A stretch of 18,167 bases of DNA from JAQBDA01 sp041301185 (GTDB taxonomy: Bacteria > Chloroflexota > Anaerolineae > Anaerolineales > UBA4823): assembly GCA_041301185.1 (NCBI GenBank), contig JBFYSV010000204.1:1-18167 (forward strand), read 5' to 3'. Shown here piece by piece: positions 6,568 through 13,889 of this stretch (the first letter of the stretch is position 1; every line of letters starts with the position of its first letter). The notes below the pieces were generated by a model, which worked only from the letters and a program-made list of their open reading frames with translations, searched no databases and was not told where the DNA came from. The translations under genes were made by a program, and so were the position numbers.

Positions 6568-7425
6568 ATGCAATCAGAAAAACACTCACCTCAAAATCTC
6601 TATTTCCTAAAGCTCGGCGGCTCATTGATCACTGACAAAGCTCGCCCGCACACGCCTCGACCGGATGTCCTCGCCCGCCTGGCAGGTGAAATAAAACAAG
6701 CCCTCGCGCAACGTCCTGGATTGCAGCTTGTCGTTGGTCATGGATCAGGGTCGTTCGGTCACGTGCCTGGGAAACGGTATGGTACCCGCCAGGGTGTTTA
6801 TTCTCCAGAGCAATGGCGCGGCTTTGCTGAGGTGTGGTTCGAAGCAACCGCGTTGACCCGGATTGTGGTTGAGGTCTTCCATGAGGTGGGATTGCAGGTA
6901 ATCGCCTTCTCACCTTCAGCCGGGGTGATCAGCCAGGATGGCGTTGTGCTCACATGGGATTTAGCGCCCTTACAGGCTGCCATGCAGGCTGGTTTGCTAC
7001 CGGTTATGCATGGCGATGTCGTCTTCGATCGAGTTCGGGGAGGAACAATCCTATCAACGGAAGACCTATTCATGTATCTGGCGCACCAGTTACAACCCGA
7101 GCGCATCTTGCTGGCAGGGATTGAGGCCGGCGTCTGGGAAGATTACCCCACCTGCAATCATTTAATTCCAGAGATCACACCGGAAAGGTTGCCAGAGATT
7201 TTCCCAGCCTTAGGTGGTTCCAGCAAGACCGATGTCACCGGGGGAATGTCTAGCAAAGTACAGCAAAGTCTGGTGCTAATTGAGGAATATCCCGATCTGG
7301 TGATACAGATTTTCTCAGGAGAATCTCCTGGCAATGTCAAGCGTGCCTTGCTGGGAGAGTCTGCTGGAACAACCCTGCGTTACAAATCTCAACCTGAAAA
7401 CGAACACACCGGGCAGTTCCCTTAG
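6568..7425 (+). CDS. ipk: Isopentenyl phosphate kinase
   Basis: The enzyme turns isopentenyl phosphate into isopentenyl diphosphate, the last step of the alternative mevalonate pathway. The 285-residue protein belongs to the amino acid kinase fold: FLKLGGSLITDK near residues 13-23 binds ATP phosphates, and VVGHGSGSFGHVPGKRYG at 55-72 contains His65, the substrate-binding histidine that marks isopentenyl phosphate kinases. GDVVFD near 149-154, ILLAGIEAGVW and DVTGGMSSKV follow in family order. It begins 24 bases after mevalonate kinase, with no clear ribosome site before the ATG. The pair with mevalonate kinase is known from Chloroflexota and archaea. A phosphomevalonate decarboxylase elsewhere in the genome would be needed to complete the route. 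Confidence 0.93.
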   Translation: MQSEKHSPQNLYFLKLGGSLITDKARPHTPRPDVLARLAGEIKQALAQRPGLQLVVGHGSGSFGHVPGKRYGTRQGVYSPEQWRGFAEVWFEATALTRIVVEVFHEVGLQVIAFSPSAGVISQDGVVLTWDLAPLQAAMQAGLLPVMHGDVVFDRVRGGTILSTEDLFMYLAHQLQPERILLAGIEAGVWEDYPTCNHLIPEITPERLPEIFPALGGSSKTDVTGGMSSKVQQSLVLIEEYPDLVIQIFSGESPGNVKRALLGESAGTTLRYKSQPENEHTGQFP

Positions 7426-7443
7426 GATGGATACTCATCTGCT

Positions 7444-8595
7444 ATGATCAACACTCGTACCCAACTGGATGAAATTGAAGATCGCACCCTGGCGCCATAT
7501 GGGATGCGCAGCAAGAACTCAAAAGGTCGAGCCTATCCCGATGACGAGCCTGAATACAGGACTGCATTCCAGCGGGACCGCGACCGGATCCTGCATACAA
7601 CAGCCTTCCGGCGGCTTGAGTACAAGACCCAGGTATTCATCAACTACGAGGGTGATTATTACCGCACCCGCCTGACCCATACCCTGGAAGTGGCTCAGAT
7701 CGCCCGTACCATCGCCCGCGCTCTGGGTGCAAACGAAGACCTGGTTGAAACCATTTGCCTGGCTCACGATCTTGGTCACTCACCCTTCGGGCACTCCGGA
7801 GAGGTGACCCTGGCGCGCTTGATGCAAGACTTCGGTGGGTTTGATCATAACAAGCAATCTTTGCGGATTGTGACCCTCCTGGAAAACCGTTACCCCGATT
7901 TCCCCGGACTCAATCTAACCTGGGAGGTGCGGGAAGGGATCGTCAAACACGAGTCGGAGTATGATGTTTCGGATGCCTCAGAATATAGTCCTCAGCTGCG
8001 CGGTAACCTGGAAGCCCAAATAGCAAATGTCGCCGACGAGCTGGCTTATACAGCCCATGATCTGGATGATGGGCTGCGATCCGGAATGATTACGCCAAAT
8101 GATCTGGCGGGTATCACGTTGTGGGAAATCCTCTCAGATAGCATCGGTTGGCGGGATACGATCCTCGATGAGTTAACCCGCCATCGCCTGATTCGCCGAT
8201 TAATTGGAATAGAAGTGACTGACCTGGTATATGCTACCCACCAGCGCTTGCGAGACGGCAACGTGCGCTCTGTTGAAGATCTCCAGCGTCTGCCATATAA
8301 TGTTATCGTCTTTAGCGAAGATATGCACCGCCGCAACAGGCAGATCAAAGATTTCCTTTACAAAAATCTATACCGGCATTCTCGAGTGGTCCGCATGGCG
8401 GTAAAAGCAGAGCGTATCATTACAGATTTATTTAAGGCCTATCGTTCTGAGCCAGCCATACTTCCATACCATATTCGCGAGCAGATCGAGGAGCGCAGCC
8501 TGGAACGCACAATCTGTGATTATATTGCCGGGATGACCGATCGATTTGCTGTAGACGAGTACCAGAAACTCTTCGATCCGCTTACCAAGTCATAA
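7444..8595 (+). CDS. dgt: dGTPase-like deoxynucleoside triphosphate triphosphohydrolase (HD superfamily)
   Basis: The 383-residue protein is a type 2 deoxyguanosinetriphosphate triphosphohydrolase-like protein, which splits dNTPs into deoxynucleoside and triphosphate. The HD metal site is seen as H79 (in RLTHTLEVAQIAR), H108-D109 in LAHDLGHSPFGHSGE, and D198 in NVADELAYTAHD. The N-terminal AFQRDRDRILHTTAFRRLEYKTQV is the conserved nucleotide-facing stretch of this family. It begins 18 bases after the kinase gene; an AGGATGG lies too far upstream (about 13 bases) to be a convincing ribosome site. It shares the operon with isoprenoid genes without an obvious functional link. Cellular substrate preference among dNTPs is not readable. 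Confidence 0.93.
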   Translation: MINTRTQLDEIEDRTLAPYGMRSKNSKGRAYPDDEPEYRTAFQRDRDRILHTTAFRRLEYKTQVFINYEGDYYRTRLTHTLEVAQIARTIARALGANEDLVETICLAHDLGHSPFGHSGEVTLARLMQDFGGFDHNKQSLRIVTLLENRYPDFPGLNLTWEVREGIVKHESEYDVSDASEYSPQLRGNLEAQIANVADELAYTAHDLDDGLRSGMITPNDLAGITLWEILSDSIGWRDTILDELTRHRLIRRLIGIEVTDLVYATHQRLRDGNVRSVEDLQRLPYNVIVFSEDMHRRNRQIKDFLYKNLYRHSRVVRMAVKAERIITDLFKAYRSEPAILPYHIREQIEERSLERTICDYIAGMTDRFAVDEYQKLFDPLTKS

Positions 8596-8601
8596 ATCAT
8601 G

Positions 8602-8607
8602 TATAAT
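8602..8607 (+). promoter_or_regulatory. greA promoter, extended -10
   Basis: A perfect TATAAT preceded by TG (TGTATAAT) lies just after the dgt stop codon; no good -35 is present, which suits an extended -10 promoter. Transcription would begin near 8614, giving a leader of about 50 bases before greA that contains an 18-base palindrome. greA can therefore be expressed separately from the isoprenoid operon. Confidence 0.6.
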
Positions 8608-8638
8608 CTCAGAGTACTCGGATAAATAAACGTTGATC

Positions 8639-8656
8639 AAACCAACGCGTTGGTTT
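8639..8656. promoter_or_regulatory. Perfect 18-base palindrome in the greA leader
   Basis: AAACCAACGCGTTGGTTT is a perfect palindrome with a central CG. It lies between the inferred transcription start and the greA ribosome site (GGAG at 8658-8661). As DNA it could be an operator for a dimeric repressor; CG-centred palindromes are common among LacI- and TetR-type sites. As RNA it can only form a hairpin with a strained minimal loop. Its function is not known. Confidence 0.5.
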
Positions 8657-8666
8657 TGGAGTTATG

Positions 8667-9134
8667 ATGAGTGAACAACCCTACCTGACTGCTGAAGGAG
8701 CAGCCAGATTAAAAACTGAGCTTGAAAACCTGAAGGGCCCCCAACGGGATGAGATGGCGCGCCGTCTGCGTTCCGCAATCCAGATGGGCGACTTATCTGA
8801 GAACGCGGATTACCACAAAGCAAAAGAAGACCAGGCTTTTCTGGAGGGGCGAATCCGGGAGCTGGAATACCTGCTCAAGAACGCTATCATTGTTGTTGAG
8901 AGCAATGCCCAACGGGATACAGTCGAAGTGGGCGTACGCGTGACAATCCAGGAAGAGAATGAGCCCCCTGAGACCTACCATTTAGTAGGTGCCAAAGAGG
9001 CTGATCCCAAAAACGGCCGCATCTCCAACGAATCTCCGATTGGGCGTGCCTTGATCGGGCACCAGGTAGGAGATACGGTAACAGCATCAACCCCAGCCGG
9101 TCCGATCAATTTCAAAATTCTCGGGATAGAATAA
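8667..9134 (+). CDS. greA: Transcription elongation factor GreA
   Basis: GreA enters the secondary channel of RNA polymerase and stimulates cleavage of backtracked transcripts. The 155-residue protein has the N-terminal coiled coil (about residues 10-75) with GDLSENADYHKAKEDQAFLE, whose acidic tip DLSENADY coordinates the catalytic magnesium, and the C-terminal globular domain with SNESPIGRALIGHQVGDTV near 114-132. Two ATG codons stand in tandem at 8664 and 8667. GGAG at 8658-8661 leaves only 2 bases before the first and 5 before the second, so I choose the second. The gene has its own promoter and ends in a strong terminator. Confidence 0.96.
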   Translation: MSEQPYLTAEGAARLKTELENLKGPQRDEMARRLRSAIQMGDLSENADYHKAKEDQAFLEGRIRELEYLLKNAIIVVESNAQRDTVEVGVRVTIQEENEPPETYHLVGAKEADPKNGRISNESPIGRALIGHQVGDTVTASTPAGPINFKILGIE

Positions 9135-9144
9135 ATTCGGCTTT

Positions 9145-9190
9145 AAAAGAGATGTGCGGGCGTTTCTGCTGCCACCCGCACATCTTTTTT
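9145..9190. terminator. Bidirectional intrinsic terminator between greA and the convergent membrane-protein gene
   Basis: The ten-base arms GATGTGCGGG (9151-9160) and CCCGCACATC (9175-9184) pair perfectly around a 14-base loop. The stem is flanked by AAAAGA on the left and TTTTTT on the right. The signal can act for greA on the plus strand and for the membrane-protein gene, whose stop codon is at 9193, on the minus strand. Confidence 0.9.
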
Positions 9191-9192
9191 CA

Positions 9193-10191
9193 TCAAGCCT
9201 TCGGCCAGACAGCCAGCTCCAGGATCATTCGATCAAAGAAGCTGTGCTCCGGCAGTGCTCCTTCCCCGTAGCCCAAATCCACGACCCTTGCTACAAGGCG
9301 CAGCGTCTGCGTTTCCAGAACCGATTCTGTGCCAGGTTCCGCCAAAACCGGCTCGCCTTTGGCTGCCAATCGTTGGCGGGCAGATTCGTCCAGGAAACCA
9401 TGAGCGCTCATCAATACTTTCGTCACTGTTTGAATATCATTCTTGTCAAACAGCCAAACTTCAAACGCTGTAACCCGCTTTGGCTCACCTACACCAATTG
9501 TCTCAGAAATCCCCACCCCGCACTCACCCAAGAATTCACCAGCGGGGGAATCGATGCTAAACGAGTCGTCAAACAGGTCATCACCCAGCCGGTAAGAAGC
9601 CATAAACTGGACCATCGGGGCTTCTTCACCTACCGTGGTATAGGCAGGCCATTCTTCCTGGCGGGTTGGCTCTGGGGCTGGCTTGCCTGGGGCTCCATTG
9701 GGTGCACGCCCACTGCGACCACGGTAAATAAACCAAAACACCAGACCTGCTACCAAAACCAACAGGACAATACATAAAAGAGGCAGCAGGATGCGTTGCA
9801 CACTTCCACCCGATTCCGGTTCCTCCGGTACAGCAGTCACGCCAGGAATCAACGGTGGTGCTGCTCCTACTGCAACCGTATACGAAGTGATATCCTCAGG
9901 CTTGACGTTGCCCGGATCTGCCACAACCGCTGCCAGGGTTTGCTCCCCCAGCTCTCCCAACCGGTTATAACGCTCCGTAGCGAGTGCAGCATCCTTGTTA
10001 TATGCATACGAGTCGATTGCCATTCGCAGGTAATCCACTTGCAAATCTTCCCGCAAATGGATAATATCTGCATCGGACCATTCCACAGGATTAATCACCC
10101 ATCCATACAGAACACCCAGGAAAAGCCCGAGGATTAACCCGATTGCGCCGATGATCAAAGGTTTATTGAATTGCTCGCGGATAGTGTTCAT
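9193..10191 (-). CDS. Two-span membrane protein of unknown function
   Basis: I do not recognise a characterised family. The 332-residue protein has a first membrane span at about residues 11-33 (IIGAIGLILGLFLGVLYGW), a polar domain at about 35-128 with a helical stretch (LREDLQVDYLRMAIDSYAYN), and a second span at about 134-156. After a basic stop-transfer (YRGRSGR) comes a Pro/Gly-rich linker at 160-190. The last 140 residues form a soluble domain containing GEFLGECGVGISETIG and VTAFEVWLFDKNDIQTVTKV. If the N-terminus is inside, the first domain is outside and the C-terminal domain is in the cytoplasm. The ATG has a GGAG about 11 bases upstream. It stands alone, facing greA across a shared terminator. 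Similar architectures are, as far as I recall, typical of Anaerolineae genomes. Confidence 0.85.
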   Translation of the reverse strand: MNTIREQFNKPLIIGAIGLILGLFLGVLYGWVINPVEWSDADIIHLREDLQVDYLRMAIDSYAYNKDAALATERYNRLGELGEQTLAAVVADPGNVKPEDITSYTVAVGAAPPLIPGVTAVPEEPESGGSVQRILLPLLCIVLLVLVAGLVFWFIYRGRSGRAPNGAPGKPAPEPTRQEEWPAYTTVGEEAPMVQFMASYRLGDDLFDDSFSIDSPAGEFLGECGVGISETIGVGEPKRVTAFEVWLFDKNDIQTVTKVLMSAHGFLDESARQRLAAKGEPVLAEPGTESVLETQTLRLVARVVDLGYGEGALPEHSFFDRMILELAVWPKA

Positions 10192-10311
10192 CGTTACACA
10201 TTCTCCATTGAACAGGTTCTTAACTTGTCATTTCCCCTAACGACGGACATGCTTGCTCCGCTATAGAATACCCGGGGACCGGTGATCAGAATAGATCAAG
10301 TTGCCGCACTA

Positions 10312-10340
10312 ATTGTAGACGATAGTTGCAAAGTTCGCAA
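10312..10340 (-). promoter_or_regulatory. Promoter of the membrane-protein gene (proximal)
   Basis: On the minus strand TTGCGA (10340-10335) is separated by exactly 17 bases from TACAAT (10317-10312), a good sigma70-type match. Transcription would start near 10305, about 114 bases before the ATG at 10191. The -35 overlaps a small inverted repeat (GTTGC...GCAAC, 10325-10341) that could bind a regulator. Confidence 0.55.
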
Positions 10341-10354
10341 CATATTCTATTTAT

Positions 10355-10384
10355 ATTTTATCACATCTTAGAACAAAGGTTCAA
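10355..10384 (-). promoter_or_regulatory. Second candidate promoter of the membrane-protein gene (distal)
   Basis: TTGAAC (10384-10379) and TAAAAT (10360-10355) on the minus strand are 18 bases apart. This is about 43 bases upstream of the proximal promoter. It lies in the 260-base gap behind topA, which otherwise holds nothing I recognise, including no strong topA terminator. Confidence 0.4.
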
Positions 10385-10451
10385 CAACATTCGTATCGCT
10401 TTCGCTCTAAGCGGAGAAAAAACGACATATTCCCAGGAGATGGTGCAAGAT

Positions 10452-12767
10452 TTATACCGTTTCGGTCACATCATCGCTGCTGACTTCATCCAACGAAAAA
10501 CGCTGCTCGCATTTCAGGCATTGCGCATTGTGCTTATCAGCGATGACCAGCAGCCCGCCACACTCTGGACATGCTTTTGGGATAGGCCTCTTCCACGAGG
10601 TGAACTCACAACCCGGATAATTGGCACAGCCGTAAAAGACACGCCCCTTGCGGGTCTTCCGCTCTACAATATCGCCACCATCCTGCGGGCAGCGAATGCC
10701 GATCTTTTCCAGCCAGGCTTCGGTGTAGCGGCAATCCGGGAAATTACTGCAGCTGATGAATTTACCGTAACGCCCCCATCGAATGACCAGATCGTGACCG
10801 CATTCTGGGCAAAGACGACCGATTGGTTCAGGACCGGTCTTCATTTCCGGCATTTTCTCTTCTGCTTGTTCAACCTGCCTGGAGAATGGCTGGTAAAAAT
10901 CGTGGACCACTTCAACCCACTGTTGCTCGCCGGAGGCAATTTTATCCAGCTCGGCTTCCATGTTGGCAGTGAAGTTAACATCCACGATATTTGGAAAATG
11001 CTCGGTGATCAAATCATTTACCAGAATACCGGTTTCTGTGGGTGTCAACCGCTTTCCATCCCGCACTACGTAACCTCTTTGTTGCAACGTCGATAAGATA
11101 GGTGCATACGTGGAAGGTCGCCCAATCCCGTTCTCTTCTAAGGTCCGCACCAGGGTGGCTTCGGTATAGCGGGGTGGCGGTTGGGTAAAATGCTGTTCAG
11201 GCAACAGACGAACCAGCGTTTGTACCTGACCCTCTGACAGACCCGGCGGGATTTTGGTTTCTTCCTCTTCTTGCACCGGGTCTTCTTGCCTGGCTTCCTC
11301 GTAAACAATTAAGAACCCGGCGAAACGCACGGTGGATCCCGAAGCCCGCAGCAAATAAGTATGCTCTGGGGTTGTTCCAGTCACTTCAACGGAGAGTGTG
11401 TCAAAAATAGCTGCTGCCATTTGCGAGGCAACAAAGCGTTGCCAGATGAGCTGGTAGAGGCGATATTGGTCACGCGAGAGAAAATCTTTTAGGCTTTCCG
11501 GCTGGCGCAATACCGATGTAGGCCGGACGGCTTCGTGGGCTTCCTGCGCGCCGCGCGCCTTGGTTTTATACCTCGGGGGTACCCTGGGCAAAAAACTGTC
11601 TCCATAACGCGTAGCGATAAATTCACGCGCTTCATTCTGGGCTAGCTCCGATACAGTGGTCGAGTCGGTCCGCATATAGGTAATCAAACCGATGGCTCCC
11701 CCCTGCCCCACGTCGATTCCCTCGTACAGCTGTTGGGCAACCGCCATCGTCCTCCGAGCGGTATAACCTAAGCGGCGAGAGGCTTCCTGCTGGAGGGTGC
11801 TGGTAGTATAAGGCGCTGCCGGACTGCGCTTACGCTCTCCACGCTTGATCTTGCTGATCGAATACGCGGCGGTCTCCATGTCTTCCAGGATGGGGTCAAC
11901 TTCTTCTTTTTTGCCAAGCTGCGGCTCGCTTTCATCTACCCGCGCCAGCCTGGCAATGAAGCTGTCTTTACCGCCCTGGGGAAGAAACTCGGCTTCCACT
12001 GTCCAGTACTCTACCGGGATGAACGCATCGATCTCCCGCTCCCGCTCAACGATCAACCGTAAGGCAACCGACTGAACACGTCCGGCAGAAAGCCGGCCGC
12101 GCACTTTTCGCCACAGCAGGGGACTCAAGTTATAACCCACCAGCCGGTCGAGGACTCTCCTGGCTTGCTGGGCATTAACCAGGTCCATATTAATCCCCCG
12201 CGGGTGAGCAAACGCTTCTGCAACCGCAGGTTCAGTAATCTCATGGAAAACAACCCGGGACAAGTTCATGGAGCTGATCTCGGCAGCTTCTATCAGGTGC
12301 CAGGCAATAGCCTCACCTTCCCGGTCCGGATCGGTAGCCAAATACACCTCTTCAGACTTCTTAGCCAGGGATTTTAGCTCCTTAACGACGGCTCTCTTTT
12401 CGTTTGGTACCCGGTATTTGGGGTTGAAATTATTCTCAACATCAACTGACAGTTGAGAGCGGAGCAGGTCACGCACGTGACCAACCGACGCCCTGACCGT
12501 ATATTCTTTGCCCAGGAACCTGCCGACCGTGCGCGCTTTTGCAGGAGACTCGACGATCACCAGCTTGCCAGATCGCCGCGACCGCCTGCCCCCATCTCCA
12601 GAGCTGGCATCAAGAGCCTGGTGAGCCTCGGTTTTTCCCATCCGGTAGATATTGGCCCCACATACAGAACAAATGCCGCGGGTAGCCGGCTGTCCAGCAT
12701 CGGTAAAAACTGGCTCGGGGTTGTTGACTTCGCGTTTGGTCTTACACTTTACACAGTAAGCTTCCAA
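10452..12767 (-). CDS. topA: DNA topoisomerase I with N-terminal DUF5679-like zinc ribbon
   Basis: TopA relaxes negative supercoils by nicking one strand. The first ~45 residues are an extra Cys4 module, YCVKCKTKREV then CSVCGANIYRMGK, resembling DUF5679. A basic linker precedes the TOPRIM domain (KLVIVESPAKA near 68, DPDREGEAIAWH near 147-157). The active-site tyrosine is Tyr364 in GLITYMRTDST, and LSAGRVQSVALR near 226 is conserved. Three C-terminal zinc fingers follow: CPECGHDLVIRWGRYGKF, CPQDGGDIVERKTRKGR with CANYPGC, and CPECGGLLV with CLKC. The longest reading starts at GTG 12776, but AGAGGAG ends there with no spacing. A TTG at 12767 lies 8 bases downstream of it and gives the natural start MEAYCVKCK, so I prefer the TTG. 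It is the last gene of the dprA-manC-topA run, 13 bases after manC. Confidence 0.95.
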   Translation of the reverse strand: MEAYCVKCKTKREVNNPEPVFTDAGQPATRGICSVCGANIYRMGKTEAHQALDASSGDGGRRSRRSGKLVIVESPAKARTVGRFLGKEYTVRASVGHVRDLLRSQLSVDVENNFNPKYRVPNEKRAVVKELKSLAKKSEEVYLATDPDREGEAIAWHLIEAAEISSMNLSRVVFHEITEPAVAEAFAHPRGINMDLVNAQQARRVLDRLVGYNLSPLLWRKVRGRLSAGRVQSVALRLIVEREREIDAFIPVEYWTVEAEFLPQGGKDSFIARLARVDESEPQLGKKEEVDPILEDMETAAYSISKIKRGERKRSPAAPYTTSTLQQEASRRLGYTARRTMAVAQQLYEGIDVGQGGAIGLITYMRTDSTTVSELAQNEAREFIATRYGDSFLPRVPPRYKTKARGAQEAHEAVRPTSVLRQPESLKDFLSRDQYRLYQLIWQRFVASQMAAAIFDTLSVEVTGTTPEHTYLLRASGSTVRFAGFLIVYEEARQEDPVQEEEETKIPPGLSEGQVQTLVRLLPEQHFTQPPPRYTEATLVRTLEENGIGRPSTYAPILSTLQQRGYVVRDGKRLTPTETGILVNDLITEHFPNIVDVNFTANMEAELDKIASGEQQWVEVVHDFYQPFSRQVEQAEEKMPEMKTGPEPIGRLCPECGHDLVIRWGRYGKFISCSNFPDCRYTEAWLEKIGIRCPQDGGDIVERKTRKGRVFYGCANYPGCEFTSWKRPIPKACPECGGLLVIADKHNAQCLKCEQRFSLDEVSSDDVTETV

Positions 12768-12780
12768 GGGAGACACTCCT

Positions 12781-13872
12781 CTATATGTATTCTTCCCCGC
12801 TCTGTTTTAGTTGGTTAACAACCTGGCGTACTTTCTGGGCTTGCTCCTTTCGGCAGACCAAAAGGACATCACCGGTATCGACAACCACCAGGTCGTTCAC
12901 TCCAATTGTAACAATCAGGCGGTGCTCCTGGTTCACGTAAACCAGGGATGTACTCGTATCCAGTCCGATGTGCTTGCCCCCCATGATGATATTGCCATCG
13001 TCATCGCTGTTCAAAACCTCAAAAAGGGAGTCCCAACTGCCAACATCGCTCCAGCCCAATCTCCGGGTTGGGATCACCGCAACCTGTTGGGCAGCCTCCA
13101 TGATGCCATAATCGATGGTTTCCACCCGCAATTGAGGCCACACCTTCTCCACCACGCGCTTCTGTTTTGCTGTACCCCAGGCTGAATAAATCTCGCTCAA
13201 GCCAGCATAGATATCCGGCATGTGAACTGAAAATTCTTCCAGAACGCGATCTACCCGCCAGATGAACATCCCGGAATTCCAGGCATGCCCACCCTGGACA
13301 AGCATCTCTTGGGCCGTCTGCTCATCTGGTTTTTCCTTGAAGCTCAACACCCGGTAAGCATCCATCTGGTTATATTTTTTTATCAGCTCACCTTGCTGAA
13401 TATAACCATAACCGGTTGCCGCAAAGGTGGGTGTGATTCCCAATGTAACCAGGAAACCATCCTGGGCTACATCATGGGCTGATGCCAGGATCTCCCGAAA
13501 GCTGGTCTCATCACCAATATAGTGGTCAGACGTAAGGACTGCCATCACCGCTTGAGGATCACGCTGTTTGAGAGCGATGGCGGCTAAGCCAACAACCGAT
13601 GCAGTGCCCCTTGGCATCGGTTCAATCAGAAAGTTCTCCTCGGGAATATCCGGGCAATGCCTGTGCAGCTCAGCCGCCTGCTCTGCGACGGTGACCACAA
13701 AGATCCGCTCGCAGGGAAATAATCCGCTCAATCTTTCCACCGAGGTCTGGAATAAGCTACGCTCATCTATCAGGCGGAGCATTTGTTTTGGTCGTGCCTG
13801 GCGTGAAAGCGGCCATAAACGCGTCCCACCCCCGCCTGCCATGATGACTGCGTAATAGTGTTCAAACATCAT
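12781..13872 (-). CDS. manC: Mannose-1-phosphate guanylyltransferase
   Basis: ManC makes GDP-mannose from mannose-1-phosphate and GTP for glycan or glycolipid synthesis. The 363-residue protein has the nucleotidyltransferase signature MAGGGGTRLWPLSRQARPKQ at about residues 11-30, the LIEPMPRGTASVVGLAA segment, VLTSDHYIGDE, FKEKPDEQTA, and GWSDVGSWDSLFEVL near residue 270. It lacks the phosphomannose isomerase domain of bifunctional forms. TTG-ATG-ATG stand in tandem; GGGGAG lies 5 bases before the first ATG (13872), so I start there. It sits 17 bases after dprA and 13 bases before topA. A sugar-nucleotide enzyme in the common dprA-topA pair is an insertion without an evident functional reason. 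Confidence 0.93.
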   Translation of the reverse strand: MMFEHYYAVIMAGGGGTRLWPLSRQARPKQMLRLIDERSLFQTSVERLSGLFPCERIFVVTVAEQAAELHRHCPDIPEENFLIEPMPRGTASVVGLAAIALKQRDPQAVMAVLTSDHYIGDETSFREILASAHDVAQDGFLVTLGITPTFAATGYGYIQQGELIKKYNQMDAYRVLSFKEKPDEQTAQEMLVQGGHAWNSGMFIWRVDRVLEEFSVHMPDIYAGLSEIYSAWGTAKQKRVVEKVWPQLRVETIDYGIMEAAQQVAVIPTRRLGWSDVGSWDSLFEVLNSDDDGNIIMGGKHIGLDTSTSLVYVNQEHRLIVTIGVNDLVVVDTGDVLLVCRKEQAQKVRQVVNQLKQSGEEYI

Positions 13873-13889
13873 CAACTCTCCCCATCTTG

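Noticed and set aside
10326..11096. 256-codon open frame on the plus strand, antisense to the 3' end of topA
   Set aside because: It lies opposite the well-conserved zinc-finger region of topA, has no recognisable motif, and has no ribosome site or promoter; it is a by-product of the topA codon pattern.
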